Part shown: piece after piece, positions 46,264 to 55,571 of the stretch
Layout of the letters: every line of letters starts with the position of its first letter
How positions within the stretch are numbered: position 1 is the first letter of the stretch
Assembly (NCBI RefSeq): GCF_900102545.1
Contig: NZ_FNBN01000003.1
Location: forward strand, 487,461 to 551,460
From: Chitinophaga filiformis
GTDB taxonomy: Bacteria; Bacteroidota; Bacteroidia; Chitinophagales; Chitinophagaceae
Reading direction: 5' to 3'
Length of the DNA: 64,000 nucleotides
Notes under the pieces: generated by a model
Told to the model about the DNA's origin: nothing
Seen by the model: only the letters and a program-made list of their open reading frames with translations
Databases searched by the model: none
Translations under genes and position numbers: made by a program

Positions 46264-46614
46264 AGGAACATGTATAAGGTTATCAGATATTCAAAACATC
46301 CACAAAATCTGAATCAGGTCTTCAATTTCTTCTATACAAACTTATAGGTTTATAAGTATATAAAAAAATATAATTTGAGTAGCTTGAAAGACAAATGGTT
46401 GCAGTAGATAAAATAGAGGAAAGCCTGCTACGTAGTGGTTTCAGGGGAATATTGGCAGGAAATTCTTAGTTTGAGATGTAGTACTTAAATTAGTATATGC
46501 TGATAGGGGACATGAAAGCTAAAAGTTTTGAATCCGGTTACCTTAGGGCATCAGGTCCACCCCAGCTTCTCTGCTTGTTCTCTACTTACTCTCTACTTCT
46601 TCTCTTTATATTTG

Positions 46615-46709
46615 GGACTGACTAAAAAGAATCCTACCGTTGGGGTGGGGGTGAGACAAAACTGCTTTTACGCAATTCTGAACACTTCATTCTGCTTTTT
46701 AGTCAGTCC
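46615..46709. repeat. MITE-like element with 15-bp terminal inverted repeats
   Basis: GGACTGACTAAAAAG at 46615-46629 and its exact complement at 46695-46709 bound a 65-bp interior without a gene. The 465-bp space between the AraC and S9 peptidase genes contains nothing else I can support. Confidence 0.6.
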
Positions 46710-46728
46710 TGGTTTTATTCAGTTGATG

Positions 46729-49497
46729 TTATTGTGCGTTACCAACAGTTTCCCAGCCCCAGTTCTTACCTTTTTCTGTTGCCGGTACACCCTTTTCCAT
46801 CCACTCGGGAGCGGGTGCATTTTTCAGGAAGTGATCAAAGAACTGCTGTTCGCGGCGCTGAATGTCCTTACGGTTCTGGCGCTGCACCAGGTTATGGGCT
46901 TCATTATTGTAGTTCAGCAACCATGCTTTTTTGCCCAGTCGGCGCAAACCGGTGAACAATTCTATGCCCTGGTACCAGGGAACTGCCCCATCGGCATCAT
47001 TGCTCATAATAGCAAGTGGCGTGGTCACTTTAGGCAACTGGAACAGCGGAGAGTTCTCGATGTAGAGTTCCGGTTTATCCCATAAAGTAGCGCCGATACG
47101 GCTTTGTGAACGCTCGTACTGGAACTGGCGGTTCATGCCGCTTTCCCAGCGGATGCCACCATAGGCGCTGGTCATATTGGCCACTGGCGCTCCTGCCCAG
47201 GCAGCCTTGAATAGCGAGGTGCGGGTGATCAGGTAAGCTACCTGGTAACCGCCCCAGCTCTGTCCCTGGATGCCCATATTCAGGCTATCTGCCCACGGAT
47301 GTGCTGCCAGTGCTCGGGCGCCGCTCACAACATAGTCGTAAGCCCCCTGTCCCGGATAACCATTTTCATAGGTGATATCCGGCGCCAGTACCAGGTAACC
47401 CCGGCTCACAAAGAACGGAATATTCAGTCTGGAAGGAGTGGGGGTCGGTGGCTGGTAGTTATACAGACCATCCGTCAGTTTCTCGTAGAAATACAGCAAT
47501 ACAGGATATTTTTTTGTACTGTCAAAATCCTCTGGTTTATACAGAATGCCTTCTGCCGGTTTGCCATTATAAGCGGTCCATTTGAAAAGTTCTGCGGTGC
47601 CCCAGTTATATTGTTGTTGCTGCGGATTGATATGGCTGACCTGTGTAGCCTTCGCCAGTGAAGTACCGGTATATACATCCGGCGATTGTACATAACTAGC
47701 TTTCGTAAAAATGTAATTTCCGGCGTTTTCAGCCCTTACAGGGTCGCCGAAGGTATACGGTCCCATCACAAGAAGTTCGGGCTTTAAAGGGGCCTTTTTG
47801 AAGGTACAAGGGGCCATATAGAAACCATTCTCCTTAGTAGTTTCATTGAAGGTTTCTAGCAGCAATTGCTGACCTGGTTTAAAGAACAGTTCTTCTTTCA
47901 CCACCTTCGTATATCTGAAACGCAGTTTCTGCTGACGGCCGTAACCTGCGGTGATCATCTGTGGGGCAGCCTTCCCGCTGGGATCTACCTGCCAGATGTC
48001 ATACCTGTCGTAAATGTAAACAGCCTTGTCATCTTCCAGCCATCCGGCCATACCATAGGGACCAGGCAAGTCCGGATGATCATCATCTTCTTCAGAAAGT
48101 GAAACTGGTATTTTCTCTGTTATATTCCTGGTAATGCCTGTAGCGGTTTCAAAGGCAAACCATTGTTTCTGCTGGAGGTTGTACCAGGTGATATAATGAC
48201 CACCGGGAGATATGCGGGCAATACTGTCGAGGTTTTGCTGTAATAGTTTACGGTTGCCGTTTTCAACGTTCACCAGGTACGCAGTTTTCAGAGAATTACC
48301 GGTCCATTGCATGGCCATACGCTGCCCCTTATCGGTATAACCCACTGCATACGGACTGTTACCTCGTCTGGCAAAGGCGATGCTTTCCATGTCCATGTCT
48401 GCCAGTTGCACCACCTGGTTATTGCCCGGATAATACACGGCCTGATAACTTCTCTTCAACTCTTTATCTGCATTCTTCAGCTGCATGGGTTGCAGGTAAT
48501 CATCCTGGTAATTCCAGATATCCACTTTCGCCACTTCAAAGTCTACGATATTGGTATCTTTTGGAGGCCTGATGGGAGCTGTGCCGAAGAACAGCCTTTG
48601 TCCATTCTGGCTGAACCATACCTTGCCATCAGGACTTACAGACCAGTTGGCCGGAAATGCACGGGTATTCCTGTCGGCAGTAATCACACCGCTGTCCTGT
48701 CCCGGACGGTAATAATACAGGGCGTAGAACTGTTGCAGAGCTTTGGCACTGTCGCGGGAACTGCACCAGGCAGCCTGTTCGCCTGTTTCATCGAAGGCAA
48801 ACTGTGTACGGAGGGCTGTGCCACGGCTCAAAGTATCCGCTTTGCGGGTGGCTACATTCCAGAGCAATACCGCAGCTGTTGACAGGGAGTCTTTTTTATC
48901 GGTCACTACTTCCGCCAGCAGGCGGTTGCCCGGCTTACTGAAAACATAATCCTGGACGTTCCGGATGGTATCCGCACTCTTTTTGTCGGGATAGTAGATC
49001 ACCAGGTGGCCGCTGGCAGTATCTGTCTGTGGCTTTTCCTTCAGATAGGCCAATACACCGCTACCTTTTTCAGGTGTTTTGAAAGACCTTACCGCGGGCA
49101 CTTTATAGACATCGTTGCTGCCCAGTGTAACGATTCCCAGGGAATCTTTCGGCATATCTGCCGGCTTCTTCTTTTTGATCTTTGCCTGTCGCACAACAGC
49201 AAAAGGCGCTTTAATGAAAAAGACCGCATAACGGTTATCTTCCGTAATCACGGGATTGCTGCCACGTGGCACTTCCAGCCGTTGTCCGTTTTGGTTGTTG
49301 TAGATAACGAGGGTAGCATCGCCTTCCTGTGGCGTAACGGTATAGACGGTCCATTGACCGTTGTTACTGATGGCTTTACTGCCAATGTTTTGCCAGCTGT
49401 CATACACTGAATGATCAAGTGGCTTTTTCGCAGGTTGCTGCGCATAGGTGAGTAAGGAGAGGCCGGTCAACGCGGCTGCACACATGATTTGCTTCAT
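46729..49497 (-). CDS. S9 family prolyl oligopeptidase-type peptidase
   Basis: A 922-residue secreted serine peptidase (signal peptide AALTGLSLLTYAQQ). A long beta-propeller-like N-terminal part (about 30-640) precedes an alpha/beta hydrolase domain (about 660-900). The catalytic Ser is in GIQGQSWGGYQ, Asp in SNDADGAVPW and His in NEAHNLV. It is typical of large Bacteroidota S9 peptidases that use peptides in the periplasm. It stands alone, upstream of the EamA gene in reverse order. Confidence 0.92.
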   Translation of the reverse strand: MKQIMCAAALTGLSLLTYAQQPAKKPLDHSVYDSWQNIGSKAISNNGQWTVYTVTPQEGDATLVIYNNQNGQRLEVPRGSNPVITEDNRYAVFFIKAPFAVVRQAKIKKKKPADMPKDSLGIVTLGSNDVYKVPAVRSFKTPEKGSGVLAYLKEKPQTDTASGHLVIYYPDKKSADTIRNVQDYVFSKPGNRLLAEVVTDKKDSLSTAAVLLWNVATRKADTLSRGTALRTQFAFDETGEQAAWCSSRDSAKALQQFYALYYYRPGQDSGVITADRNTRAFPANWSVSPDGKVWFSQNGQRLFFGTAPIRPPKDTNIVDFEVAKVDIWNYQDDYLQPMQLKNADKELKRSYQAVYYPGNNQVVQLADMDMESIAFARRGNSPYAVGYTDKGQRMAMQWTGNSLKTAYLVNVENGNRKLLQQNLDSIARISPGGHYITWYNLQQKQWFAFETATGITRNITEKIPVSLSEEDDDHPDLPGPYGMAGWLEDDKAVYIYDRYDIWQVDPSGKAAPQMITAGYGRQQKLRFRYTKVVKEELFFKPGQQLLLETFNETTKENGFYMAPCTFKKAPLKPELLVMGPYTFGDPVRAENAGNYIFTKASYVQSPDVYTGTSLAKATQVSHINPQQQQYNWGTAELFKWTAYNGKPAEGILYKPEDFDSTKKYPVLLYFYEKLTDGLYNYQPPTPTPSRLNIPFFVSRGYLVLAPDITYENGYPGQGAYDYVVSGARALAAHPWADSLNMGIQGQSWGGYQVAYLITRTSLFKAAWAGAPVANMTSAYGGIRWESGMNRQFQYERSQSRIGATLWDKPELYIENSPLFQLPKVTTPLAIMSNDADGAVPWYQGIELFTGLRRLGKKAWLLNYNNEAHNLVQRQNRKDIQRREQQFFDHFLKNAPAPEWMEKGVPATEKGKNWGWETVGNAQ

Positions 49498-49557
49498 GTG
49501 GCCTAAAATAGGAAAATCGGCAGTACTTAGATGAAGATTTGCGATAGACGGTCAAAA

Positions 49558-50439
49558 TCAGGCATGAGTTTGCCGCAGCGTACGCGTTACCCTTGTCATC
49601 TGCAATACTACTGACAACACAATGCAGGCAAGGCCCAGGTAAAACGCGTAGGTCAGTTCCCGGTTCTCATGAAAGAGTGCGAAGGCCATCACAATACTGT
49701 ATACCGGCTCCAGGTTGAAGGTCAGGTTCACCGTGAAAGGAGAGATCTTTGTCAGCGCCGTCATTATCAGCATATACATGCACACGGTGCAGGCCCAGGC
49801 CAGGATCAGCAGGTAACTGAGATCTGTAAAAGAAGGCAGGCTTAAAGGCAGCGGGAAGAAATGCAGGTACAAAGGCATGATGAGCGTAAGCGCCAGCCAG
49901 CCGACAGACAGTTCGTAGAATGTAATGGTGGGCGTGTCGTATTTCGCTATCAGGCGTTTGTTGAAGATGGTAAACAGAGCAGCAAAGAGAGCGGAGATAA
50001 TGCCCAGGATGATGCCTGTACGGTATTGTACGTCGAAATGAAAAATGAGGAAAATGCCGCAAAGCGTGATACCACTCAACAACAGCTCAATCTTATCCAT
50101 CCTGTAACGGTTGATCAGCGGGTCGAGCGCTGCTGTGAACAGGCTGGTGAGCGCGAAACAGACTACGCCAATAGACACATTCGAGTATTTGATACTGGCA
50201 TAGAAAAATAACCAGTGCAACACGACTACTATGCCTGTGAGGCCGATAGGAACAATCTGTTTAAAGGAGAGTTTTGTCAGCATCTTTTTCCAACGAAAAA
50301 GGATGTATAGTGTAACTATAGTGAAGAGGAGCCTGTACCAGACAAGCATTCCTTCGTTGAGGGTGATCAATTTTCCCAATATACCCGTAAAACCCGCCAG
50401 GAATACCGACAGGTGCAATTGTATCAGTGCTTTTTTCAT
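49558..50439 (-). CDS. EamA/DMT family transporter
   Basis: A 293-residue inner-membrane protein with about ten helices in two repeated EamA halves, for instance VFLAGFTGILGKLITLNEGML and VVLHWLFFYASIKYSNVSIGV in the first and NLTFNLEPVYSIVMAFALFHE in the second. It exports a small metabolite such as an amino acid or nucleotide; the substrate is not evident. It lies 6 bp after the glycosyltransferase gene. Confidence 0.88.
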   Translation of the reverse strand: MKKALIQLHLSVFLAGFTGILGKLITLNEGMLVWYRLLFTIVTLYILFRWKKMLTKLSFKQIVPIGLTGIVVVLHWLFFYASIKYSNVSIGVVCFALTSLFTAALDPLINRYRMDKIELLLSGITLCGIFLIFHFDVQYRTGIILGIISALFAALFTIFNKRLIAKYDTPTITFYELSVGWLALTLIMPLYLHFFPLPLSLPSFTDLSYLLILAWACTVCMYMLIMTALTKISPFTVNLTFNLEPVYSIVMAFALFHENRELTYAFYLGLACIVLSVVLQMTRVTRTLRQTHA

Positions 50440-50445
50440 TTCCGC

Positions 50446-51192
50446 TTATTCGCTATTTCTTACGCGTCTTTCATACTTGCGGAACAGGCTTTCCCATTGA
50501 ATTTTGAGTACTCCCAGTATCCCTTCCTTAATAATCCCCTTACTCATTTTGGAATATCCTTCTTTACGGTCCTTGAAGGTGATAGGAACTTCTTTTATTT
50601 TGAAGCCCAGTTTCCAGGCCGTGAATTTCATTTCTATCTGGAAGGCATATCCTACGAAACGGATTGCATCCAGGTTAATAGCTTCCAGTACCTGCCTTTT
50701 GTAACATACAAAGCCAGCTGTAGCATCTTTTACCCTGATCCAGGTAACAAGGCGTACGTAGATGGAAGCGCCGTAGGAGAGGATAGCCCTATCCCAGGGC
50801 CAGTTTTCCGTTCTACCGCCTTTTACATAGCGGGAGCCAACGGAAACGTCGCCTCCTTCCTTTGCACAGGCATCATACAACCTCACAAGGTCGGCAGGAC
50901 TGTGGGAAAAGTCAGCATCCATTTCGAAGATGTACTGATATCCTTTTTCCAATGCCCACTTGAAACCGAAGATGTAGGCTGTACCTAATCCCTGTTTGCC
51001 ACTTCTTTCTACCAGGAACAATTCGCCGGAATGGGACTGCTGCATATTCCTTACAATATTACCCGTGCCGTCGGGCGAACCATCGTCCACGATCAGTACA
51101 TGAAAATCTTGTTGCAGGGCAAACACCGCGTCAATGATGTTACGGATATTATCCTTCTCATTGTACGTGGGAATGATGACGAGCTTTTCCAA
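50446..51192 (-). CDS. polyprenol monophosphomannose synthase-like glycosyltransferase
   Basis: A 248-residue GT2 enzyme. DDGSPDGTG near residue 36 and EMDADFSHSPADL around 93 carry the nucleotide-sugar and metal motifs. A later GYAFQIEMKFTAWKLGFKI segment and FKDRKEGYSKM are typical of DPM1-like enzymes, which move mannose from GDP-mannose to polyprenyl phosphate on the membrane face. No C-terminal membrane domain is present. It shares an operon with the EamA gene. Confidence 0.9.
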   Translation of the reverse strand: MEKLVIIPTYNEKDNIRNIIDAVFALQQDFHVLIVDDGSPDGTGNIVRNMQQSHSGELFLVERSGKQGLGTAYIFGFKWALEKGYQYIFEMDADFSHSPADLVRLYDACAKEGGDVSVGSRYVKGGRTENWPWDRAILSYGASIYVRLVTWIRVKDATAGFVCYKRQVLEAINLDAIRFVGYAFQIEMKFTAWKLGFKIKEVPITFKDRKEGYSKMSKGIIKEGILGVLKIQWESLFRKYERRVRNSE

Positions 51193-51261
51193 TCTAGCAA
51201 GTGTTGTTTTAGGAGTGCGAAATTAGTGTAATCGCTAAATAATGGAAGGATTTTGTAAATA

Positions 51262-52035
51262 TTAAATCTTTTTTAACATCATACTATGGTAAATTTCTGT
51301 GAGTTTCTGCTTGGTATTCAGCGGAAAATCAGCTTTCATCATCCAATCATAGTACTGAGGTTCTATTTTTAGCACTTCCCGTACAGGTCTTCCCTTATAT
51401 TTACCAAAATTGAATACTTCCAGGCCATTCTGCATCACCATACGTCTTGCAAAGTCCACGTAATCATCTTCTTTCGTAAATTCTGCCAGCGGGGCTACTT
51501 CAGCCTGCAGCTGCTCGTAACGGGACAGCTGTGCTTCCAGTATCTCATAGGTAGCGAGGGCATCTGCTTCAGCGCTGTGTGCATTCTCCAGGTTTTTGTC
51601 GCAGTAGAACTTATAGGCGGCGCTGAGCGTACGTTTTTCCATCAGGTGGAAGATCTTCTGTACGTCAATGAATTTGCGGTCTTTCACATCAAAATCAAGG
51701 CCTGCACGCAGGAATTCTTCTACCAGCAATGGTATATCGAAACGGTTGGAATTATAACCCGCCAGGTCGCAGTTATCCAGGTACTGGCGCAGTTCATTCG
51801 CACATTGTTTGAAAGTCGGACAATCCTTCACATCATCATCGCTGATATTGTGAATAGCGGTAGATGATGGAGGAATAGGCATGCCGGGGTGAATTCTTTT
51901 CACCTTGGATTGGGTACTCTTGTCAGGGAATACCTTGATGATAGCAATCTCAATTATACGGTCCGTAGCCACATTGGTGCCGGTCGTCTCCAGATCAATT
52001 ACGGCCAGCGGCCTTTTTAGTTGCAAAGTGGGCAT
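51262..52035 (-). CDS. DnaQ-like 3'-5' exonuclease
   Basis: A 257-residue DEDDh exonuclease. Exo I is VIDLETTGTNVATDRIIEI at 13-31, Exo II is DLAGYNSNRFDIPLLVEEF around 95, and Exo III is NAHSAEADALATYEI. The C-terminal segment FNFGKYKGRPVREV is a small domain often found with such exonucleases. It acts in DNA proofreading or repair. It is 9 bp after mpl, the two genes being co-transcribed. Confidence 0.92.
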   Translation of the reverse strand: MPTLQLKRPLAVIDLETTGTNVATDRIIEIAIIKVFPDKSTQSKVKRIHPGMPIPPSSTAIHNISDDDVKDCPTFKQCANELRQYLDNCDLAGYNSNRFDIPLLVEEFLRAGLDFDVKDRKFIDVQKIFHLMEKRTLSAAYKFYCDKNLENAHSAEADALATYEILEAQLSRYEQLQAEVAPLAEFTKEDDYVDFARRMVMQNGLEVFNFGKYKGRPVREVLKIEPQYYDWMMKADFPLNTKQKLTEIYHSMMLKKI

Positions 52036-52044
52036 GTCTGATTT

Positions 52045-53397
52045 TTATAGATACTTTTTCAGCGAATTTACATCCAATCCTTCATAATCACCCGAACTCA
52101 TCATGAGCAGGTTAGCATTGCGGTAGTCCTGTTTGTCGAGGAATGCCACCAAATGCTCCCTGTTGGTGAATATCTGCAGGTCATTACGGCCAAAGCCCTG
52201 TGCCACCAGATCAGGGGCCAGGTCGGGCATACGTTTGATCTCAAGCGCATGTTTGCTGTAGAATACAACAGGCACGTCTGCTTTGTCCATCACACCCTGG
52301 TACTGCACCATGAAATCGGCGTTCAGGCTGCTGTAGGTATGCAACTCCAGCACGGCTATCAGCCTGCGCTGCGGGTATTGCGACTGCAGGGCATTGATGG
52401 TAGCCATTACCTTGGACGGAGCATGTGCAAAGTCGCGGTAAATAGCGCAATGGTCATTTTTACCTACCAGTTCCAGCCTTTTGGCAGCACCTTTGAAGGT
52501 GGAAATGGCTTTCAGGAAGGTTTCGTCGCTGATACCCAGTTCATTACAAACCAGGCGGGCAGCATGCATATTGAGCAGGTTGTGGTCGCCGAATACTTCG
52601 AGTATGGTTTGTCCGCCGCCGAAAGTCACGGTTGTGGTGCCATTGACGATCTGGTGCCGTGGTATATCGTAAGGAACCAGTTTCAGGTGCAGGCCTTCTG
52701 TCTTCACCAGTTTTACCAATTCCGGATCGGTATTGTTGTAGATGAGGATACTGCCGGCCTTCATGGTACGGATGAAGATGGCAAACTGTTCCAGGTAGTT
52801 ATCAAATGTGGGAAATACATTGATATGATCCCAGGCAATGCCGGTCAGTACAGCGATGTGTGGATGCAGGAAATGGAATTTAGGCCGCTTTTCAATGACA
52901 GAAGCAGGGTATTCGTCTCCTTCACAAACGATGACAGGTGCATCGGTAATATTGACAGACTGTGCAAAGCCGGCGAGGCGTGCGCCTACCAGGTAGTCAA
53001 AAGCCTGTCCTGACTGCTGCAGTACATGCATGATCATAGCGGTAGTGGTGGTTTTGCCGTGGCTGCCGCCTACCACAACCCTTTTCTTCTGCTGGCTTTC
53101 CTGGTAGATGTATTCCGGGAAGGAGTAGATCTTCAGGCCCAGTTCTTTGGCTTTGATCAGCTCAGGATTGTCTCCCCGGGCATGCATACCCAAGATAACT
53201 GCATCGAGGTCGGCCGTAATACGGCTATCATCCCAACCCATTGTAGCCGGAGCAATCCCAGCCTGGCGCAAATTGCCCAGTGCGGGTTCATAAATCTCAT
53301 CGTCACTGCCGGTTACCTGGTAACCCTTGTTTTTCAATGCGATAGCTAGCTGATGCATCACACTGCCGCCCACAGCAATAAAATGTACTTTTGCCAT
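52045..53397 (-). CDS. mpl: UDP-N-acetylmuramate:tripeptide ligase Mpl
   Basis: A 450-residue Mur ligase that reattaches recycled L-Ala-gamma-D-Glu-meso-DAP to UDP-MurNAc, saving cell-wall peptide. The start VHFIAVGGSVMHQLA resembles MurC, the ATP motif GGSHGKTTTT is at 110-119, and CEGDEYPASV with HPHIAVLTGIAWDHINVF is characteristic. The C-terminal IYRDFAHAPSKV is the ligase domain 3 motif. It is full length. Confidence 0.94.
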   Translation of the reverse strand: MAKVHFIAVGGSVMHQLAIALKNKGYQVTGSDDEIYEPALGNLRQAGIAPATMGWDDSRITADLDAVILGMHARGDNPELIKAKELGLKIYSFPEYIYQESQQKKRVVVGGSHGKTTTTAMIMHVLQQSGQAFDYLVGARLAGFAQSVNITDAPVIVCEGDEYPASVIEKRPKFHFLHPHIAVLTGIAWDHINVFPTFDNYLEQFAIFIRTMKAGSILIYNNTDPELVKLVKTEGLHLKLVPYDIPRHQIVNGTTTVTFGGGQTILEVFGDHNLLNMHAARLVCNELGISDETFLKAISTFKGAAKRLELVGKNDHCAIYRDFAHAPSKVMATINALQSQYPQRRLIAVLELHTYSSLNADFMVQYQGVMDKADVPVVFYSKHALEIKRMPDLAPDLVAQGFGRNDLQIFTNREHLVAFLDKQDYRNANLLMMSSGDYEGLDVNSLKKYL

Positions 53398-53488
53398 ATA
53401 ATTTAAACCAGATACCTGCGTTTTATCGTTATATTTATACCTAGGGAAAAAGGAACGATATTATATCTAAAATCTTTAATATAAATTT

Positions 53489-53496
53489 TATATTTG
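53489..53496 (+). promoter_or_regulatory. possible -7 element of the lipoprotein-ytxJ pair
   Basis: TATATTTG fits TAnnTTTG, about 50-90 bp before the lipoprotein starts. A -33 box is not clear. Confidence 0.4.
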
Positions 53497-53579
53497 CAAA
53501 GTAACGTCAAAAATTGACGATTAAAAAAGTGATATCACCATTCCCTATGAAATTTCATTATTCAAATAAACATCCCTTT

Positions 53580-53729
53580 ATGCAGTCATCTTATCTGAAA
53601 GTTTTGGGCGGCGCCTGTCTTATCCTTATCTTTGCAGCTTTCTTAACCTCTTGTGCGTCACAGAATAAATTAGGTTGTCCGATGAAAATTGGTAAAGCAA
53701 CGCACGGAGTAAACGTGAAGGATTGTTAA
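53580..53729 (+). CDS. small lipoprotein, 49 residues
   Basis: A short lipoprotein with a signal sequence from ATG 53580 (SSYLKVLGGACLILIFAAFL) and lipobox LTSC; the mature tail is about 26 residues with two Cys (LGCPMKIG and KDC). An earlier ATG at 53547 would add 11 residues. Its stop codon TAA overlaps the ytxJ start ATG by one base (53729), so they are translationally coupled. Function is unknown. Confidence 0.65.
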   Translation: MQSSYLKVLGGACLILIFAAFLTSCASQNKLGCPMKIGKATHGVNVKDC

Positions 53730-54058
53730 TGAACTGGATACCACTTACTACAGAACAACAGTTAACAGAGATCAGGGAGGCATCCGCAGCGAAGCCGGTA
53801 GTAATTTTCAAACACAGCACGCGTTGTTCCATCAGCGCCGTTGCCAAATCCAGGCTGGAAAGAGGAGCCGCTCCGCAGGAGATCTCATTTTACTATCTGG
53901 ACCTGATAAGATTCAGGGACATTTCGAACAGGATTGCAGCGGATTTTGATGTACCGCATGAATCGCCACAAGTTTTGCTGATCCGTAACGGGGAATGCAT
54001 TTATGATGAAAGCCACAGTGGGATCACCATGGATGACCTTGTGAGCAAGTCAAACTGA
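53729..54058 (+). CDS. ytxJ: bacillithiol system redox-active protein YtxJ
   Basis: A 109-residue thioredoxin-like protein from ATG 53729, since the TTG two codons earlier is weak. VVIFKHSTRCSISAVAKSRLE carries the single active-site Cys33, in a TRCS motif in place of CxxC. DVPHESPQVLLIRNGECIYDESHSGI is the conserved C-terminal half. YtxJ proteins are thought to remove bacillithiol from proteins (bacilliredoxin-like), which suggests a bacillithiol-using organism. A terminator follows at 54093. Confidence 0.9.
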   Translation: MNWIPLTTEQQLTEIREASAAKPVVIFKHSTRCSISAVAKSRLERGAAPQEISFYYLDLIRFRDISNRIAADFDVPHESPQVLLIRNGECIYDESHSGITMDDLVSKSN

Positions 54059-54092
54059 GGACGCAATCAGACTATTTATCCAAAGAATTTAG

Positions 54093-54119
54093 TACCGGCC
54101 TATGGCCGGTATTTTTTTT
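54093..54119 (+). terminator. terminator of ytxJ
   Basis: TACCGGCC and GGCCGGTA form a stem around TAT, followed by eight T. Confidence 0.9.
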
Positions 54120-54123
54120 GCCC

Positions 54124-54131
54124 TAGCTTTG
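54124..54131 (+). promoter_or_regulatory. -7 element of ubiX-aroQ
   Basis: TAGCTTTG followed by TAC matches the Bacteroidota -7 box; it lies 20 bp before the ubiX start. Confidence 0.45.
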
Positions 54132-54150
54132 TACTCTAAGAATTGAGTGA

Positions 54151-54720
54151 ATGAAACATCGTATAGTAGTAGCGGTTACGGGTGCCAGCGGTTCCATTTA
54201 TGCCAGGCAGTTACTGAATAAATTGCAGGCGGCTTCCGCACAGACAGACCAGATAGCCCTGGTGATGACTACCAATGCACGTACCGTATGGGAAACAGAG
54301 CTGGGCACTGATGATTACAAGCAATTACCATTCAAAACATATACACAGCAAGACTTTCACGCACCTTTTGCTTCCGGTTCCGGCAGGTTTGACACGATGA
54401 TCATCTGCCCCTGTTCAATGGGTACACTGGGACGTATTGCTACCGGTATTTCCAATGACCTCATCACCCGCGCAGCAGATGTAGTGCTCAAAGAGAGAAG
54501 GAAACTGATATGCGTGGTAAGGGAAACGCCTTATAACCTGATGCATATTAAAAATATGCTGGCTGTAACAGAAGCGGGGGGCATCATCTGTCCTGCTACG
54601 CCATCCTTCTACAGCATCCCTAAAACGCTGGAAGATGTAGCTGCTACTGTTGTAGACCGGGTGCTTGATCTTGCCGGTATAGAGCAGGATACATTCCGCT
54701 GGGGAAGTGAGGAAAAATAA
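54151..54720 (+). CDS. ubiX: flavin prenyltransferase UbiX
   Basis: A 189-residue flavoprotein that makes prenylated FMN, the cofactor of UbiD-type decarboxylases. The nucleotide motif TGASGSIYARQLL is at 10-22, with PCSMGTLGRIATGISNDLI and RKLICVVRETPYNLMHIKNM being hallmarks. No ubiD gene is adjacent; aroQ follows 33 bp later. Confidence 0.95.
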   Translation: MKHRIVVAVTGASGSIYARQLLNKLQAASAQTDQIALVMTTNARTVWETELGTDDYKQLPFKTYTQQDFHAPFASGSGRFDTMIICPCSMGTLGRIATGISNDLITRAADVVLKERRKLICVVRETPYNLMHIKNMLAVTEAGGIICPATPSFYSIPKTLEDVAATVVDRVLDLAGIEQDTFRWGSEEK

Positions 54721-54753
54721 GCACTGAATTGCCACAATAATACCAAGAATCAT

Positions 54754-55167
54754 ATGCAGATAGCGATCATCAACGGCCCTAATTTAAACCTCCTGGGAAA
54801 GCGGGAGCCAGGTATCTATGGAAATGAGTCTTTTGAGTCTTATTTCGAGAAACTGAAAGCACAGTATCCCAATGTACAGCTGACCTATTTTCAGAGCAAT
54901 GTAGAAGGGGAAATGATCAATCATCTGCATGAAATTGGTTTCTCCTATGATGGCATCCTCCTGAACGCCGGTGGTTATACCCATACTTCCGTGGCGCTGC
55001 GCGATGCTATTTCTGCCATCAAAACCCCTGTACTGGAAATACATATCAGTAACGTTCATGCAAGGGAGGAATTCAGGCATAAAAGCATGATCGCTCCTGT
55101 TTGCGTAGGCAGCATCTGCGGCCTGGGCATGAAAGGATATGCACTGGGGGTAGCGTATTTCCTTTAA
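54754..55167 (+). CDS. aroQ: type II 3-dehydroquinate dehydratase
   Basis: A 137-residue type II dehydroquinase of the shikimate pathway. GPNLNLLGKREPGIYG near residue 8 carries the catalytic loop and Tyr22; QSNVEGEMINHLHE and GILLNAGGYTHTSVALRDA contain further active-site residues; the late EIHISNVHAREEFRHKS is the conserved His/Arg loop. It is likely co-transcribed with ubiX. Confidence 0.96.
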   Translation: MQIAIINGPNLNLLGKREPGIYGNESFESYFEKLKAQYPNVQLTYFQSNVEGEMINHLHEIGFSYDGILLNAGGYTHTSVALRDAISAIKTPVLEIHISNVHAREEFRHKSMIAPVCVGSICGLGMKGYALGVAYFL

Positions 55168-55335
55168 CAGGGTGCTCACCGTTGTTAAAGGTCCATATGT
55201 CAAAGAACTGAGGCGCAATGCAATATTAGGAAAGATGGAAATGCTGTTTTGAGGAATGTCCCCAGGACGCAAAATCATGTCCATTGGACGCCAAAACGTG
55301 GGGTCGGGAATATATACCAGGGCGCTATACTTTGT

Positions 55336-55451
55336 GTTCGATCCGATAAGCTTCCGATAAACTTTGAGATAACTTTATACTACGTTCATCTTACGTTTAA
55401 GACGCAGGATGAACGTAGCATAAAGTTATCTCAAAGTTTATCGGATCGAAC
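55336..55451. repeat. 116-bp long palindromic element between aroQ and bioB
   Basis: The inner arms 55354-55390 and 55408-55444 (37 nt) are complementary at 36 positions, with one A-C mismatch, around a 17-nt loop. The outer arms GTTCGATCCGATAA (55336-55349) and its exact complement (55438-55451) overlap this pairing. A GCTTCCGATAA insertion on the left shifts the two registers. The element carries no gene. Confidence 0.9.
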
Positions 55452-55516
55452 TCCTAAGGAATCAATGGCTCTGCTTTCGGTATCAAAGCAGCTACTTATC
55501 CCGTAAATCGAAGCCA

Positions 55517-55556
55517 AAAAAAGGGTGTTCCAGCCATGGCCGGAACACCCTTTTTC
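55517..55556. terminator. bidirectional terminator between aroQ and bioB
   Basis: GGGTGTTCC (55523-55531) pairs with GGAACACCC (55542-55550), and A/T runs lie on both sides. Confidence 0.88.
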
Positions 55557-55571
55557 TTATTTCGATGAATA

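Noticed and set aside
52153-53013. 286-codon open frame opposite mpl
   Set aside because: It lies inside a well-supported Mur ligase gene on the other strand and has no domain.
55336-55451. Integron attC-like site
   Set aside because: The ends read GTTCGAT/ATCGAAC, not RYYYAAC/GTTRRRY, and no integrase or cassettes are near.
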